From positions 485,963 to 549,962 of the forward strand of contig NZ_JACSZW010000003.1 of assembly GCF_014472395.1 (NCBI RefSeq): a stretch of 64,000 nucleotides of DNA, read 5' to 3'. Below, piece after piece: positions 51,934 through 60,578 of this stretch; position 1 is the first letter of the stretch; the number at the start of each line of letters is the position of its first letter. A program made the translations under genes and the position numbers. A model generated the notes under the pieces. It had not been told where the DNA came from. It was given only the letters and a program-made list of their open reading frames with translations, and did no database searches. Origin of the DNA: Pedobacter sp. N36a (GTDB lineage: Bacteria > Bacteroidota > Bacteroidia > Sphingobacteriales > Sphingobacteriaceae).

Positions 51934-53776
51934 ACTTACGGCGCAGTTCTTCTAGTTTGGGATTTTTATCCAGTAGAAACTGATACTTCTCTGTACTGGT
52001 ATAAAGTCGGTTGACTACTTCACGTGCTGCCTGGATGGTTTTTACAGAGATGCTGAAATTTTTCAGTCTAGGTCTGAGGAAATTCATCAGATCTACCATT
52101 TCTTCCTGTAAAAGTCCTTCCTGAAGCTTATGTTCAACTTTGGCAATGATCAGTTCTCTGCCCTCTAACTGAGGTTCAGCACCAATCATTAAGGTGTAAA
52201 TATTGATCTTTCCGGCAGTTTTTGCATTTTCAGCATATTGATTCCATAAACTCAAAAACTGCTCATGCGAAAAGGATTCTCTCGAATCTCCACTAATATA
52301 TTTGGGTTCGTCGCTGTCAGCTCCGGCAGATTTGGCATTCATATCCGTTAAAGAAGGAATGAACGTACCGGTGGTATTGCCGCCATTCAGACTGATCTTT
52401 TGAGTTAAAGCAATTTTTGCCGTCGGAGCAGTGGCAGCTTTTACTGGCGCACTTACTGCTGCTGCGGGAATTGATTTCAGCACAGGTTCAGCAAGGACAG
52501 GTATATTTTCTGCTGATGGATATGGTGTGGATGTAGGGATAGCTGCAGGCACTGGTGTTGGTGCTTGTCCTGTAGCAGGAGCATCAGATGGATTTGACGC
52601 TGCCGGCGAACTTACATTAGTTTTTTTTTTAATCTGATTTTGGTCAGTTGCGTTTTGTACAGGTTGCTGGGCAAGTTGCAGGACCGATGGAATATGACAC
52701 ATCTTGATCAGTGCAAGCTCAACCTGAAGTCGCTGATTCTTACTGTTCTTATAAATCAGATCACACTGATTCGCAAGGTTTAAAGCGGTCAGTACAAAGG
52801 AAACTGGTGTCTGCTGACTTTGGCTGATGTATTTTTGTTTAATATTCTCACTAACCTCTAATAACTTCGTAGTCTGTGGATCTTTAGCTACCAATAAATT
52901 TCTTAGGTGACTGGCAAGCCCATTGATGAAGTTATTTCCGTCAAAACCATTGTTCAGAATTTCATCAAAAAGAATCAGGGCATTGCTCACATCAGCGCTT
53001 AGCAGATATTGAGTCAGCTTAAAATAGTAATCATAATCCAGAATATTCAGGTTATCAATTACTGATTTATAGGTTAAGTTCTTATTGGTATAACTCACAA
53101 TCTGGTCAAACATGGAAAGGGCATCCCTTAATCCACCGTCTGCTTTTTGTGCAATGATATGCAGACCGTCTGCTTCTACACTGATATTTTCGCGTACTGC
53201 AATTTTATTCAGTAAGCTGGAAATATCATCCACCTGAATCCTGTTGAAGTCAAAAATCTGACAGCGGGAAAGGATGGTTGGAAGTATTTTATGTTTTTCT
53301 GTAGTCGCTAATATAAATATAGCATAAGATGGCGGTTCCTCTAATGTTTTCAGAAAGGCATTAAATGCATTTGCCGAAAGCATGTGTACCTCATCAATGA
53401 TATAGATTTTATATTTTCCTGCTTGAGGCGGAATACGTACTTGCTCTATCAGACTACGAATATCATCAACAGAGTTGTTGGATGCCGCATCTAATTCGTG
53501 AAAATTGAAAGAATGGCCGGTTTGAAAAGAAACGCAGGAATCACAAGTACCACAAGCTTCCTGTTCAGGAGTAAGATTGGTACAATTGATCGTTTTGGCA
53601 AGAATCCTTGCGCAAGTTGTTTTACCCACTCCCCTCGGCCCACAGAATAAAAAAGCCTGAGCTAATTGATTATTCTTGATGGCATTTTTAAGTGTACCTG
53701 TAATGTGATGTTGGCCAACAACGGTTTCAAACGTTGCCGGACGATATTTACGGGCTGAAACTATAAAATTCTCCAT
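51911..53776 (-). CDS. dnaX: DNA polymerase III subunits gamma and tau
   Basis: A 621-residue clamp-loader ATPase. It has RPATFETVVGQHHI, Walker A GPRGVGKTT (about residues 45-53), the zinc module with Cys residues in CTNLTPEQEACGTCDSC, Walker B IYIIDEVHML, sensor 1 ILATTEKHKI and the SRCQIFDF arginine region. A Pro/Ala/Thr-rich linker (about 385-480) separates the AAA+ part from the C-terminal tau domain, which binds the polymerase core. An A10 run at the start of that linker (codons 383-386) can produce a short gamma form of 386 or 387 residues by slippage. It is convergent with the acidic protein gene. Confidence 0.95.
   Translation of the reverse strand: MENFIVSARKYRPATFETVVGQHHITGTLKNAIKNNQLAQAFLFCGPRGVGKTTCARILAKTINCTNLTPEQEACGTCDSCVSFQTGHSFNFHELDAASNNSVDDIRSLIEQVRIPPQAGKYKIYIIDEVHMLSANAFNAFLKTLEEPPSYAIFILATTEKHKILPTILSRCQIFDFNRIQVDDISSLLNKIAVRENISVEADGLHIIAQKADGGLRDALSMFDQIVSYTNKNLTYKSVIDNLNILDYDYYFKLTQYLLSADVSNALILFDEILNNGFDGNNFINGLASHLRNLLVAKDPQTTKLLEVSENIKQKYISQSQQTPVSFVLTALNLANQCDLIYKNSKNQRLQVELALIKMCHIPSVLQLAQQPVQNATDQNQIKKKTNVSSPAASNPSDAPATGQAPTPVPAAIPTSTPYPSAENIPVLAEPVLKSIPAAAVSAPVKAATAPTAKIALTQKISLNGGNTTGTFIPSLTDMNAKSAGADSDEPKYISGDSRESFSHEQFLSLWNQYAENAKTAGKINIYTLMIGAEPQLEGRELIIAKVEHKLQEGLLQEEMVDLMNFLRPRLKNFSISVKTIQAAREVVNRLYTSTEKYQFLLDKNPKLEELRRKFNLDVNP
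52621..52630 (-). other. A10 slippery run in dnaX (candidate gamma/tau switch)
   Basis: The coding strand reads ATT, ten A, CTAATGTAAG. In frame this is I-K-K-K-T-N-V. With one A more the next codons are AAC TAA; with one A fewer they are CTA ATG TAA. Both alternatives stop at once, right after the AAA+ domain. Confidence 0.7.
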
Positions 53777-53917
53777 TCGCCAACGAAATTATAAATTTTT
53801 TATGGAGCAGAGGGGATTTGTTGGAAAATAAAATGATCTGCTCAGGAATTTTCCGTTTTCATGTTTTCTTAGATGTAAATTTTGTGTATTATTGCGCAAA
53901 TAACGTAAACTTCATTT

Positions 53918-55150
53918 ATGACGCGCTTTCTTTTCGGGCTCTTTATGGTTCTTCCATTCCTGAGCTCCGCCCAATCCAATTTCCAGAAAGGATATTTGAT
54001 CACAAATAAAAAAGATACCTTGAAAGGTTGGATCGATTATCGGGAACTGGCACACAACCCAACTTCAGTAAGTTTCAGTGACAATGGCCGTACAGAAACG
54101 AAGACTTACACGCTGAAAGATTGTGCCGAATTTCATATTGATTATGATCACACAACGTATAGACGCTTCTTAGTGGACATCACTACCGCTTCAATTGAAT
54201 TTTCTGATCTTTCTGACAAGGTAGATAAGAGTTTTAGAACAGATAGCATTTTCCTTCAGGTACTGCAGGAAGGATCAAACGTTACGTTATACAGCTACAC
54301 AGACCGCATTAAAGAAAGACTTTACATTCAGGATAAAACTGATGAAGTTCCGGTTGAACTGATTAGAGCGCTTTCTCATCAGCTGAAGGATCCGAGTAAA
54401 ATAATGGTCAATATTCAATACGTCCGACAATTAATGAGTCTGGTCAGGAAGTATGGGAAATGGACAGCGGACATGGAGAAAAAGCTTTCGATATTGAATT
54501 ACCAAAGAAAAGAGTTGATTAGGATCGTACTAGTGATCAATGATCAGCAGCTGATACCTTCAAAATTTCCTAAAACAAGATGGTTTGCAGGACTTAGTCT
54601 GGACCTGGGGCGTACTAAATTTGAAGGAGAGTCTGGACTGGCTTTAAAAGAGGCAAAATCAAAGACCACTGCAAGCCCCATGATTAGCGGTGGGTTTGAT
54701 GTTTTTGTCAATCCGGCAATCCGTAAACTCGTGTTTCGTACAGCGCTGAGCCTGGTTAAAACCAATAGTGAAGTTTCAAGCCCAAAAGGGTTTAATGCAT
54801 TTGATATGGTCACCGCCACGTTGAATTCAGGTGTTTTATACCACGTTTATCACACAGAGAATTTTAAGGTTTATCTGAGCGGAGCATTTGGAGTCAATTT
54901 TTCTGATTACAGTAATGAAAACGGATATAGAGTCTTGGATGGGGCTTTTAATGAATTTAAAGTAGATCATTTATTAAAGATGAGAACCATATATCTCTCT
55001 TTTCCAGTTCATGCAGGTGTAGTGCTGAATAAAAGAATCGAATTCCTTGCAGGCTATAACTTTCCCACCAGCATGGTCGATTACGTACATATAGGGATGT
55101 ACCGACAACGAATGAGGGTTGGACTCAACTGTCTTTTTGGTAAATACTAA
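53918..55150 (+). CDS. Secreted beta-barrel-like protein, paralogue 1
   Basis: A 410-residue protein with signal peptide (MTRFLFGLFMVLPFLSSAQ). The first half (about 20-210) contains NFQKGYLITNKKDTLKGWIDYRE and KTYTLKDCAEFHI, a domain unknown to me. The second half (about 215-410), from TRWFAGLSLDLG through FVNPAIRKLVFRTALSL to RVGLNCLFGKY, looks like an outer membrane beta-barrel of the OmpA-like/porin type with a C-terminal aromatic residue. It is a clear paralogue of the gene that follows 19 bases later. Function is unknown; tandem copies may act as a pair. Confidence 0.78.
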   Translation: MTRFLFGLFMVLPFLSSAQSNFQKGYLITNKKDTLKGWIDYRELAHNPTSVSFSDNGRTETKTYTLKDCAEFHIDYDHTTYRRFLVDITTASIEFSDLSDKVDKSFRTDSIFLQVLQEGSNVTLYSYTDRIKERLYIQDKTDEVPVELIRALSHQLKDPSKIMVNIQYVRQLMSLVRKYGKWTADMEKKLSILNYQRKELIRIVLVINDQQLIPSKFPKTRWFAGLSLDLGRTKFEGESGLALKEAKSKTTASPMISGGFDVFVNPAIRKLVFRTALSLVKTNSEVSSPKGFNAFDMVTATLNSGVLYHVYHTENFKVYLSGAFGVNFSDYSNENGYRVLDGAFNEFKVDHLLKMRTIYLSFPVHAGVVLNKRIEFLAGYNFPTSMVDYVHIGMYRQRMRVGLNCLFGKY

Positions 55151-55169
55151 TGATTAATATTTATAATAT

Positions 55170-56408
55170 ATGAAGCGCTTTTTTCTTTTCTTACTTATGG
55201 CTGTTCCTGCCATTGGAATTGCTCAGTCTAATTTCCAAAAAGGGTACTTAGTGACGAATACTGGAGATACCCTAAGGGGATATATCGATTATAGGGAAGG
55301 ATTGAAAACCCCTGCTTCATTCGTCTTTAAAACCGAATTAAATTCAGCAGCCCCTAAGACTTACACGTTAAAAGATTGTACGGCATGCCACATTGATGAT
55401 ATGGCATCCTACCAGCGTTTTCTGGTAAATATTAGTTTAGGTTCAGTTGAACTCTCTAAAATCTCCGCCCTGGTAGATACCACATCAAGAAGAGATACCG
55501 TTTTTTTACAGGTATTGCAGTCAGGGCCCAATGTGACTTTATATTCTTATGTGGACCGCATCAAAACCAGGTTTTACATTTTAGATAAAGCCGAGACTTT
55601 TCCTGAAGAACTAGTGATGCAGCTGTATTATAGAGATGATGAATCTGGGAAGCTCCTCACAAACCTGAGGTATGCCCGCCAGTTATCAGTCCTTATGAAA
55701 AAGTATGAAAAGTTAACACTGCCAAATGAACACCGACTGGGGACGTTGAAATATAAAGAAGATGAGCTCATCAAGGTAGCGGCGTTAATTAATGGCCAGC
55801 AGAAACCTAAGTCTAAATATAAACAATTCAGGTGGTTTGCAGGGCTTAGTCTGGATATGGCAAATACGAAGTTCCGTGGGGAAACTCCATTGGCATCATC
55901 AGATGCAACCTCAAAAATAGCTTTCTCACCAATGTTTAGTGGTGGTGTTGATTTATTTGTGAATCCCGCAATCCGCAGACTGTTATTTCGCATAGAAATG
56001 GCATTTGTAAAGAGTAATAGTGAAGTGACCAGCCCTGCAGGAGGAAACTCTTTTGATCAGTTGAGTATGATATTCAGTCCTTCCATACTTTATCACATTT
56101 ATAATGCAGATAAACTGAAGGTTTTTGTAAGTGTAGGATCAGGTCTGAATTATTCAAAAGTCAGTAATCTGGTGAATTTCAGGTATGAAAAGGAAATCCT
56201 GACTGATGATAGGAGAAAAGTTGGGGTACCACTCGACCTGGAAAAGTTTTACCTAACCATTCCTATTAATGCAGGAGTTGTGCTGAATAAAAGGATCGAA
56301 TTGCTGGCGGGTTATAGTGTGCCTACTGCCATGAGTAGTTACGCTTATTATAGTGTAGAACGGCAAAGATTCCGTGTTGGCCTTAACTATCTGTTTGGTA
56401 AACACTAA
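55170..56408 (+). CDS. Secreted beta-barrel-like protein, paralogue 2
   Basis: A 412-residue protein with signal peptide (MKRFFLFLLMAVPAIGIAQ). Shared blocks with the previous gene include SNFQKGYLVTN, DTLRGYIDYREG, KTYTLKDC, RFLV-I, RWFAGLSLD-A-TKF-GE, VNPAIRRLLFR, VKSNSEVTSP and a C-terminus RQRFRVGLNYLFGKH. The two diverged by many substitutions but no large indels, so the duplication is old. It lies just upstream of the rpsF promoter. Function unknown; an outer membrane location is inferred. Confidence 0.78.
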   Translation: MKRFFLFLLMAVPAIGIAQSNFQKGYLVTNTGDTLRGYIDYREGLKTPASFVFKTELNSAAPKTYTLKDCTACHIDDMASYQRFLVNISLGSVELSKISALVDTTSRRDTVFLQVLQSGPNVTLYSYVDRIKTRFYILDKAETFPEELVMQLYYRDDESGKLLTNLRYARQLSVLMKKYEKLTLPNEHRLGTLKYKEDELIKVAALINGQQKPKSKYKQFRWFAGLSLDMANTKFRGETPLASSDATSKIAFSPMFSGGVDLFVNPAIRRLLFRIEMAFVKSNSEVTSPAGGNSFDQLSMIFSPSILYHIYNADKLKVFVSVGSGLNYSKVSNLVNFRYEKEILTDDRRKVGVPLDLEKFYLTIPINAGVVLNKRIELLAGYSVPTAMSSYAYYSVERQRFRVGLNYLFGKH

Positions 56409-56413
56409 GATGA

Positions 56414-56444
56414 TTTGATTTTTAATATTAAATTGCTACATTTG
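56414..56444 (+). promoter_or_regulatory. Promoter of the rpsF operon (TTTG-N19-TACATTTG)
   Basis: TTTG at 56414-56417 and TACATTTG at 56437-56444 are 19 bases apart, a full consensus match suited to a highly expressed operon. A small hairpin (CCCG at 56449-56452 with CGGG at 56462-56465) lies at the start of the leader and could take part in feedback by S6/S18. Confidence 0.75.
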
Positions 56445-56490
56445 CATCCCCGTATTTAATGCGGGAAATAAACATAAATTAATCATAACA

Positions 56491-56853
56491 ATGAATCAGT
56501 ACGAAACTGTTATCGTTCTAACCCCGTTGTTATCAGAAGAGGTTGCTAAAGAGGCATTAGCCAAATTCAGCAAAATCATCACTGATAGCGGAGCCGAGAT
56601 TGTTCAAGAGGACAATTGGGGTTTGAGAAAATTAGCGTATCCGATTGAAAAGAAAGCAAGCGGATTCTTCCACCTTACAGAATACAAATCTTCAGGTGAA
56701 TTAGTAAGTAAATTGGAATTAGAACTAAAACGTGATGAGCGTGTTCTACGTTTCCTTACCATTAGATTAGATCGTCATGCGGTTGCGTATAATGAGAAGA
56801 AACGCAGTGGTGCTTTTAACAAAAAACCTAAGAAAGAGGAGGTTGCAGGATAA
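56491..56853 (+). CDS. rpsF: 30S ribosomal protein S6
   Basis: A 120-residue protein: [49 protein letters not shown] and [26 protein letters not shown] are S6 motifs. It binds the central domain of 16S rRNA as a heterodimer with S18. The Lys-rich tail ([11 protein letters not shown]) is usual for the phylum. Its stop overlaps the start of rpsR by one base (TAATG), indicating translational coupling. Confidence 0.97.
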   Translation: MNQYETVIVLTPLLSEEVAKEALAKFSKIITDSGAEIVQEDNWGLRKLAYPIEKKASGFFHLTEYKSSGELVSKLELELKRDERVLRFLTIRLDRHAVAYNEKKRSGAFNKKPKKEEVAG

Positions 56854-57116
56854 TGGCTAAAGATCAAATACAATATGTTACTGCTCCAAAAGTGGACGAT
56901 AACAGAAAAAAATATTGCCGTTTCAAAAAGAACGGAATTAAATATATTGATTACAAAGACGCAAACTTTTTGTTAAAGTTCATCAATGACCAAGGTAAAA
57001 TTTTACCTCGCCGTTTAACCGGTACTTCATTGAAATTCCAACGCAAAGTGGCACAAGCGGTAAAACGTTCACGTCATATTGGTTTGTTACCTTTTGTTGC
57101 TGACCAATTAAAATAG
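56853..57116 (+). CDS. rpsR: 30S ribosomal protein S18
   Basis: An 87-residue protein with the S18 core: [58 protein letters not shown]. It pairs with S6 in the 30S platform. Only one cysteine remains (YCRF), so no zinc-binding set is present. It overlaps rpsF by one base and lies 10 bases before rplI. Confidence 0.97.
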   Translation: MAKDQIQYVTAPKVDDNRKKYCRFKKNGIKYIDYKDANFLLKFINDQGKILPRRLTGTSLKFQRKVAQAVKRSRHIGLLPFVADQLK

Positions 57117-57126
57117 GAGCTGAGAA

Positions 57127-57570
57127 ATGGAAATTATTTTAAAACAAGATATCAAATCCCTAGGGGAGAAAGACGATATCGTTAATGTAAAGCCAGGATA
57201 CGGTCGTAACTACTTAATCCCACAAGGATTTGGTCAGTTGGCTACTCCTTCAGCGAAAAAAGTATTAGCAGAAAACTTGAAACAAGCTGCTTTTAAACAA
57301 GATAAAATTAAGAAAGATGCTGATGGTATCGCTGCACGTTTAGTAGATGTGAAGTTAACTATCGGTGCTAAAGCTGGTGAAACAGGAAAGATTTTTGGTG
57401 CAGTAAACACGATCATGATTTCTGACGCATTGAAACAACAAGGTTTTGATGTTGACCGTCGCCGTATCACTTTCGAAACTGAACCTAAATTTGTTGGTGA
57501 ATACGTAGCCAACTTAAACTTACACAAAGAAGTGAAAGTTAAAGTTCCTTTCGAGGTTGTAGCTGAGTAA
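57127..57570 (+). CDS. rplI: 50S ribosomal protein L9
   Basis: A 147-residue protein. The N-terminal rRNA-binding domain reads MEIILKQDIKSLGEKDDIVNVKPGYGRNYLIPQG, followed by the connecting helix and the C-terminal domain (KIFGAVNTIMISDALKQQGFDVDRRRI). L9 sits at the base of the L1 stalk. It completes the conserved rpsF-rpsR-rplI order; the priB gene of enterobacteria is absent. A strong terminator follows. Confidence 0.97.
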   Translation: MEIILKQDIKSLGEKDDIVNVKPGYGRNYLIPQGFGQLATPSAKKVLAENLKQAAFKQDKIKKDADGIAARLVDVKLTIGAKAGETGKIFGAVNTIMISDALKQQGFDVDRRRITFETEPKFVGEYVANLNLHKEVKVKVPFEVVAE

Positions 57571-57590
57571 TCTGATCTACACAATATAGA

Positions 57591-57622
57591 AAAGGGTTCT
57601 GATTTATCAGAGCCCTTTTTTT
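57591..57622 (+). terminator. Terminator of the rpsF operon
   Basis: A 12-bp stem (AAAGGGTTCTGA with TCAGAGCCCTTT, one G-U) with a TTTA loop and a seven-T run, 20 bases past rplI. Confidence 0.9.
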
Positions 57623-57668
57623 ATTGCCTTTTTTGCCAAACAACAGATATGGAATTCCCCAATCTTCT

Positions 57669-57676
57669 TACCTTTG
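57669..57676 (+). promoter_or_regulatory. -7 box of mtgA
   Basis: TACCTTTG matches TAnnTTTG and ends only four bases before the ATG at 57681, so transcription should begin at or in the start codon. Confidence 0.5.
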
Positions 57677-57680
57677 GGTA

Positions 57681-58403
57681 ATGGCAACTAAGAAACGCAA
57701 CCCTCGTCAAACAAAATCCCCTTTATTTCAAAAGATCACCCGCATCGTCACCAGAGTCTTCCTTTGGTTTTTGATGGTTTCCGTGCTTTGGGTGTTGTTT
57801 TATCGATTTGTGAATCCACCCATTACCTTATTAATGGTTCAAAGGAATATCGAACGTAAGGCAGATGGCAAGCCTTATAAAATGGAAAAGAAATGGGTTG
57901 ATTTCGATCAGATTTCTGACAACATGAAGAGGGCCGCAGTATCTGCCGAAGATCAACTTTTCCTAAAACACATCGGCTTCGATGTAAAAGCAATTGAAAA
58001 AGCCTTTGCTGCCAACCAGAAAGGTAAAAAGATCAAAGGAGGAAGTACGATTTCTCAGCAAACTGCGAAGAATGTGTTCCTATGGCCTGGCCGTTCCTGG
58101 ATCCGTAAAGGTTTTGAAGCTTATTTTACCCTGCTCATTGAGATCTTTTGGAGCAAAGAACGTATTTTAGAAGTCTACCTCAATGTCATAGAAATGGGAG
58201 ACGGGATTTATGGTGCCGAAGCTGCTTCGCAGGCTTACTATGGAAAATCCTGCACTAAGCTGAGCAGGGCGCAGGCTGCATTAATTGCCGCTTGTTTTCC
58301 AAATCCTATCCGCTGGTCACCAAAACATGCAACACCATATATTCGCCATAGACAATACCTAATTATGAAGAATATGCGGAGATTAGGTCCGCTTGATTTT
58401 TAA
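57681..58403 (+). CDS. mtgA: Monofunctional peptidoglycan glycosyltransferase
   Basis: A 240-residue enzyme polymerising lipid II into glycan strands. A basic N-terminus and one membrane helix (about residues 22-45) precede a GT51 domain: AVSAEDQLFLKHIGFDVKAI has the catalytic Glu, and KGGSTISQQTAKNVFLWPGRSWIRKGFEAYFTLLIEIFWSKERILEVYLNVIEMG the remaining GT51 motifs with the second Glu. No transpeptidase domain follows, as expected for MtgA. The longer frame back to 57624 would run through the rpsF terminator and the -7 box, so the ATG at 57681 is used. Confidence 0.93.
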   Translation: MATKKRNPRQTKSPLFQKITRIVTRVFLWFLMVSVLWVLFYRFVNPPITLLMVQRNIERKADGKPYKMEKKWVDFDQISDNMKRAAVSAEDQLFLKHIGFDVKAIEKAFAANQKGKKIKGGSTISQQTAKNVFLWPGRSWIRKGFEAYFTLLIEIFWSKERILEVYLNVIEMGDGIYGAEAASQAYYGKSCTKLSRAQAALIAACFPNPIRWSPKHATPYIRHRQYLIMKNMRRLGPLDF

Positions 58404-58474
58404 TCTATAGTATAACGACTGGATTTCTATAACTTTAACAGGATTTACCTATTTACTTTATGCTAATAAAGATG

Positions 58475-59500
58475 ATGAAATTTAAGCTAAACTATTTTTT
58501 ATCCTGCTTGCTGCTCGTTTTTTGCAGCACAGTTTACGGACAACAGAAATATGTAATGGTGATTCATGGCGGTGCCGGAACCATCCTAAAAAAGAACATG
58601 AGCCCTGAAAAGGAAGCGGCTTATGTGGCTGATTTAACCAGGTCTTTACAGGCCGGTTATGACGCGATCAAAGCAGGTAAATCTGGTCTTGATGCTGTAG
58701 AGGCAGCCATCCATGTGATGGAAGATTCTCCTTTATTTAATGCAGGTAAAGGCGCTGTTTTTACCCATGATGGTAGAAATGAAATGGACGCTGCAGTTAT
58801 GGATGGTAAAACGTTGATGGCTGGAGCTGTTGCCGGAGTAACCCTGATCAAAAATCCGATTAGTGCCGCAAGGGCAGTGATGGAGAAGTCTGAACATGTA
58901 ATGATGGTGGGACCAGGTGCCGAAGCTTTCGCAAAACAGGCAAAACTAGAAATCGTGGATCCTAAGTACTTCTTCACAAAAGAACGTTGGGACGGCTTGC
59001 AAAAGGCGATCCAGCAGGATTCTGTAAAAGCGGTATTGGATCATGGTAGCAAGAAAACTGAAAAATTGGGCAGCCAAAACAGGGATTATAAATTCGGTAC
59101 CGTGGGTGCTGTGGCCTTAGATAAGGCGGGTAACCTTGCTGCTGGAACTTCTACTGGTGGAATGACCAATAAGAAGTTCGGCAGGGTAGGAGATTCACCA
59201 ATTATCGGTGGAGGGACTTATGCAAACAATGCAACAGCAGGAATTTCCTGTACGGGCTGGGGAGAGTTTTATATTAGAAATGTAGTCGCTCATGATATTT
59301 CGGCCATGATGGAATATAAGAACATGACCGTAGCAGATGCTTCAAAAGCAGCACTGGAAAAAGTAGGTAAAATGGGCGGAGATGGTGGTTTAATTGCTAT
59401 GGATCAGCAAGGGCACGTGGCTATGCCTTTCAATACTGCAGGAATGTATCGCGGTACGGTTACTGCAGAAGGAAAAATAGAAGTATTCATCTATAAATAA
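58475..59500 (+). CDS. Isoaspartyl peptidase / L-asparaginase, secreted
   Basis: A 341-residue Ntn hydrolase with signal peptide (MKFKLNYFLSCLLLVFCSTVYG). VMVIHGGAGTI starts the domain; LFNAGKGAVFTHDGRNEMDAAVMDG follows. The autocleavage site with the nucleophilic Thr is in YKFGTVGAVALD (about residue 206), and STGGMTNKKFGRVGDSPIIGGGTYANN is the substrate loop. It hydrolyses isoaspartyl peptides or asparagine in the periplasm. ATGs at 58460 and 58472 are possible alternative starts; the chosen one gives the cleanest signal peptide. Confidence 0.93.
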   Translation: MKFKLNYFLSCLLLVFCSTVYGQQKYVMVIHGGAGTILKKNMSPEKEAAYVADLTRSLQAGYDAIKAGKSGLDAVEAAIHVMEDSPLFNAGKGAVFTHDGRNEMDAAVMDGKTLMAGAVAGVTLIKNPISAARAVMEKSEHVMMVGPGAEAFAKQAKLEIVDPKYFFTKERWDGLQKAIQQDSVKAVLDHGSKKTEKLGSQNRDYKFGTVGAVALDKAGNLAAGTSTGGMTNKKFGRVGDSPIIGGGTYANNATAGISCTGWGEFYIRNVVAHDISAMMEYKNMTVADASKAALEKVGKMGGDGGLIAMDQQGHVAMPFNTAGMYRGTVTAEGKIEVFIYK

Positions 59501-59545
59501 AAAAACCGCCATTGATCAAGTGAAATTCAATAGCTCAATGGCGGT
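59498..59545 (-). terminator. Terminator between convergent genes
   Basis: A perfect 11-bp stem (ACCGCCATTGA with TCAATGGCGGT). On the minus strand it is followed by seven T and serves the gene ending at 59565; on the plus strand it may also stop the asparaginase gene. Confidence 0.8.
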
Positions 59546-59564
59546 TCAATACTATTATTGCGGA

Positions 59565-60044
59565 TTATAGTAAGTGTGCGAACACTTTGCTATGCCAGCT
59601 TTGCTCAAAAGGAACCTCCCATTTGGTTTGGAATTCTTCCAATGTCTGCACCATATTGTTAAATACAGTCGTTTCTGGGGTTACTTTTTTGATACTCACT
59701 AAGGTTTCGAAATCTTCTTTGTTGGTCACGATCACTTGCTCGTCGATCTTATAGGCCATATTGAACCTGTTGAAAAGATCAATACCATATTCCTGTTCAA
59801 TTTCTTTCAGCACCCTTACAGAGGCATCTATAGAACATCCGGTTACGCCGGCACTCGCTTCATCTACTGTAAGAACAATAAAGAAGTTATAAAGCACCAA
59901 TGCTTTGGCAGCTAATTGATGGCCGTGCGCTTTCCAATTTGCCGTAAAGTCATTCAGTTTTTGCTGAATAGCATTGGCTTCAGTTTCCGTGAATGCACGG
60001 TTGCTTTGGTATACCCAAACTTTTGATTGTGGAGAAAAAGACAT
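59565..60044 (-). CDS. Conserved Bacteroidota protein of unknown function
   Basis: A 159-residue cytoplasmic protein starting MSFSPQSKVWVYQSNRAFTETEANAIQQKLNDFTANWKAHGHQL. Homologues in the phylum are often labelled ABC transporter ATPase, but no Walker A, Walker B or signature motif is present, so that label looks wrong. A central CSIDASVRVLKEIEQEYGIDLFNRF segment, with Cys near residue 71, is typical of the family. Its neighbours (metallo-hydrolase, Fe-S proteins) point in the same general direction, but no function can be assigned. Confidence 0.8.
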   Translation of the reverse strand: MSFSPQSKVWVYQSNRAFTETEANAIQQKLNDFTANWKAHGHQLAAKALVLYNFFIVLTVDEASAGVTGCSIDASVRVLKEIEQEYGIDLFNRFNMAYKIDEQVIVTNKEDFETLVSIKKVTPETTVFNNMVQTLEEFQTKWEVPFEQSWHSKVFAHLL

Positions 60045-60095
60045 ACCTCAAATTTAGTAATTTATTTAAATTGATTTCTCTAAAACGTGATCATG

Positions 60096-60578
60096 ATGAA
60101 AAAGTTTACATTAAACTTGAAAATATGCCTCTGGGTATTGTCATGCCTGATTTTTATGGCTTTTAAAGTGCAATCCTTTCTGGATGAGGAGCTTGCTTAT
60201 CTTCAGAAAAGGTTAGTGGAGTTGTATGACCATAGCGCCGAAAACCAGGAAGTGGCACGTTATGAACTGAATGTTACCAACAGTGGGTTCTGCCGATATA
60301 AACGTTTTTTCTCTAATGGAAAAGTGGAATACTTCTCTTTTAATCTGATGAAGTTTAAAGGATTAGATTATGCCGAAACAGATACAACCGGAAGGTTGTT
60401 TTTCCTCACCAGGGGTGAGGATGTAATCGTACAAACTTATAATGATAAAAAGGATGGAGATGTAGATAGTATGGCCTCCTTTATGGTGATCCCCACCAAA
60501 AAAATTCAGCCAAAAGATTTATCAGAACTCTCCGACCGACTGATTAAAATGAATGGACAGCTACAGGTTCAGAAATAG
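60096..60578 (+). CDS. Hypothetical protein with N-terminal membrane anchor or signal
   Basis: A 160-residue protein starting MKKFTLNLKICLWVLSCLIFMAFKVQSFLDEE, one hydrophobic helix without a clear cleavage site. The rest has a beta-rich middle (RYELNVTNSGFCRYKRFFSNGKVEYFSFNLMKFKGLDY) with no domain I recognise. Its 3' end overlaps the convergent metallo-hydrolase gene by 35 bases. GTG at 60087 and ATG at 60093 are alternative starts. Confidence 0.65.
   Translation: MKKFTLNLKICLWVLSCLIFMAFKVQSFLDEELAYLQKRLVELYDHSAENQEVARYELNVTNSGFCRYKRFFSNGKVEYFSFNLMKFKGLDYAETDTTGRLFFLTRGEDVIVQTYNDKKDGDVDSMASFMVIPTKKIQPKDLSELSDRLIKMNGQLQVQK

Noticed and set aside
53818..54009. 63-codon frame overlapping the start of paralogue 1
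   Set aside because: It overlaps the signal peptide of the real gene in another frame and lacks a promoter or conserved features.
59565..60044. ABC transporter ATPase label for this family
   Set aside because: No Walker A, Walker B or signature motif exists in the 159 residues.
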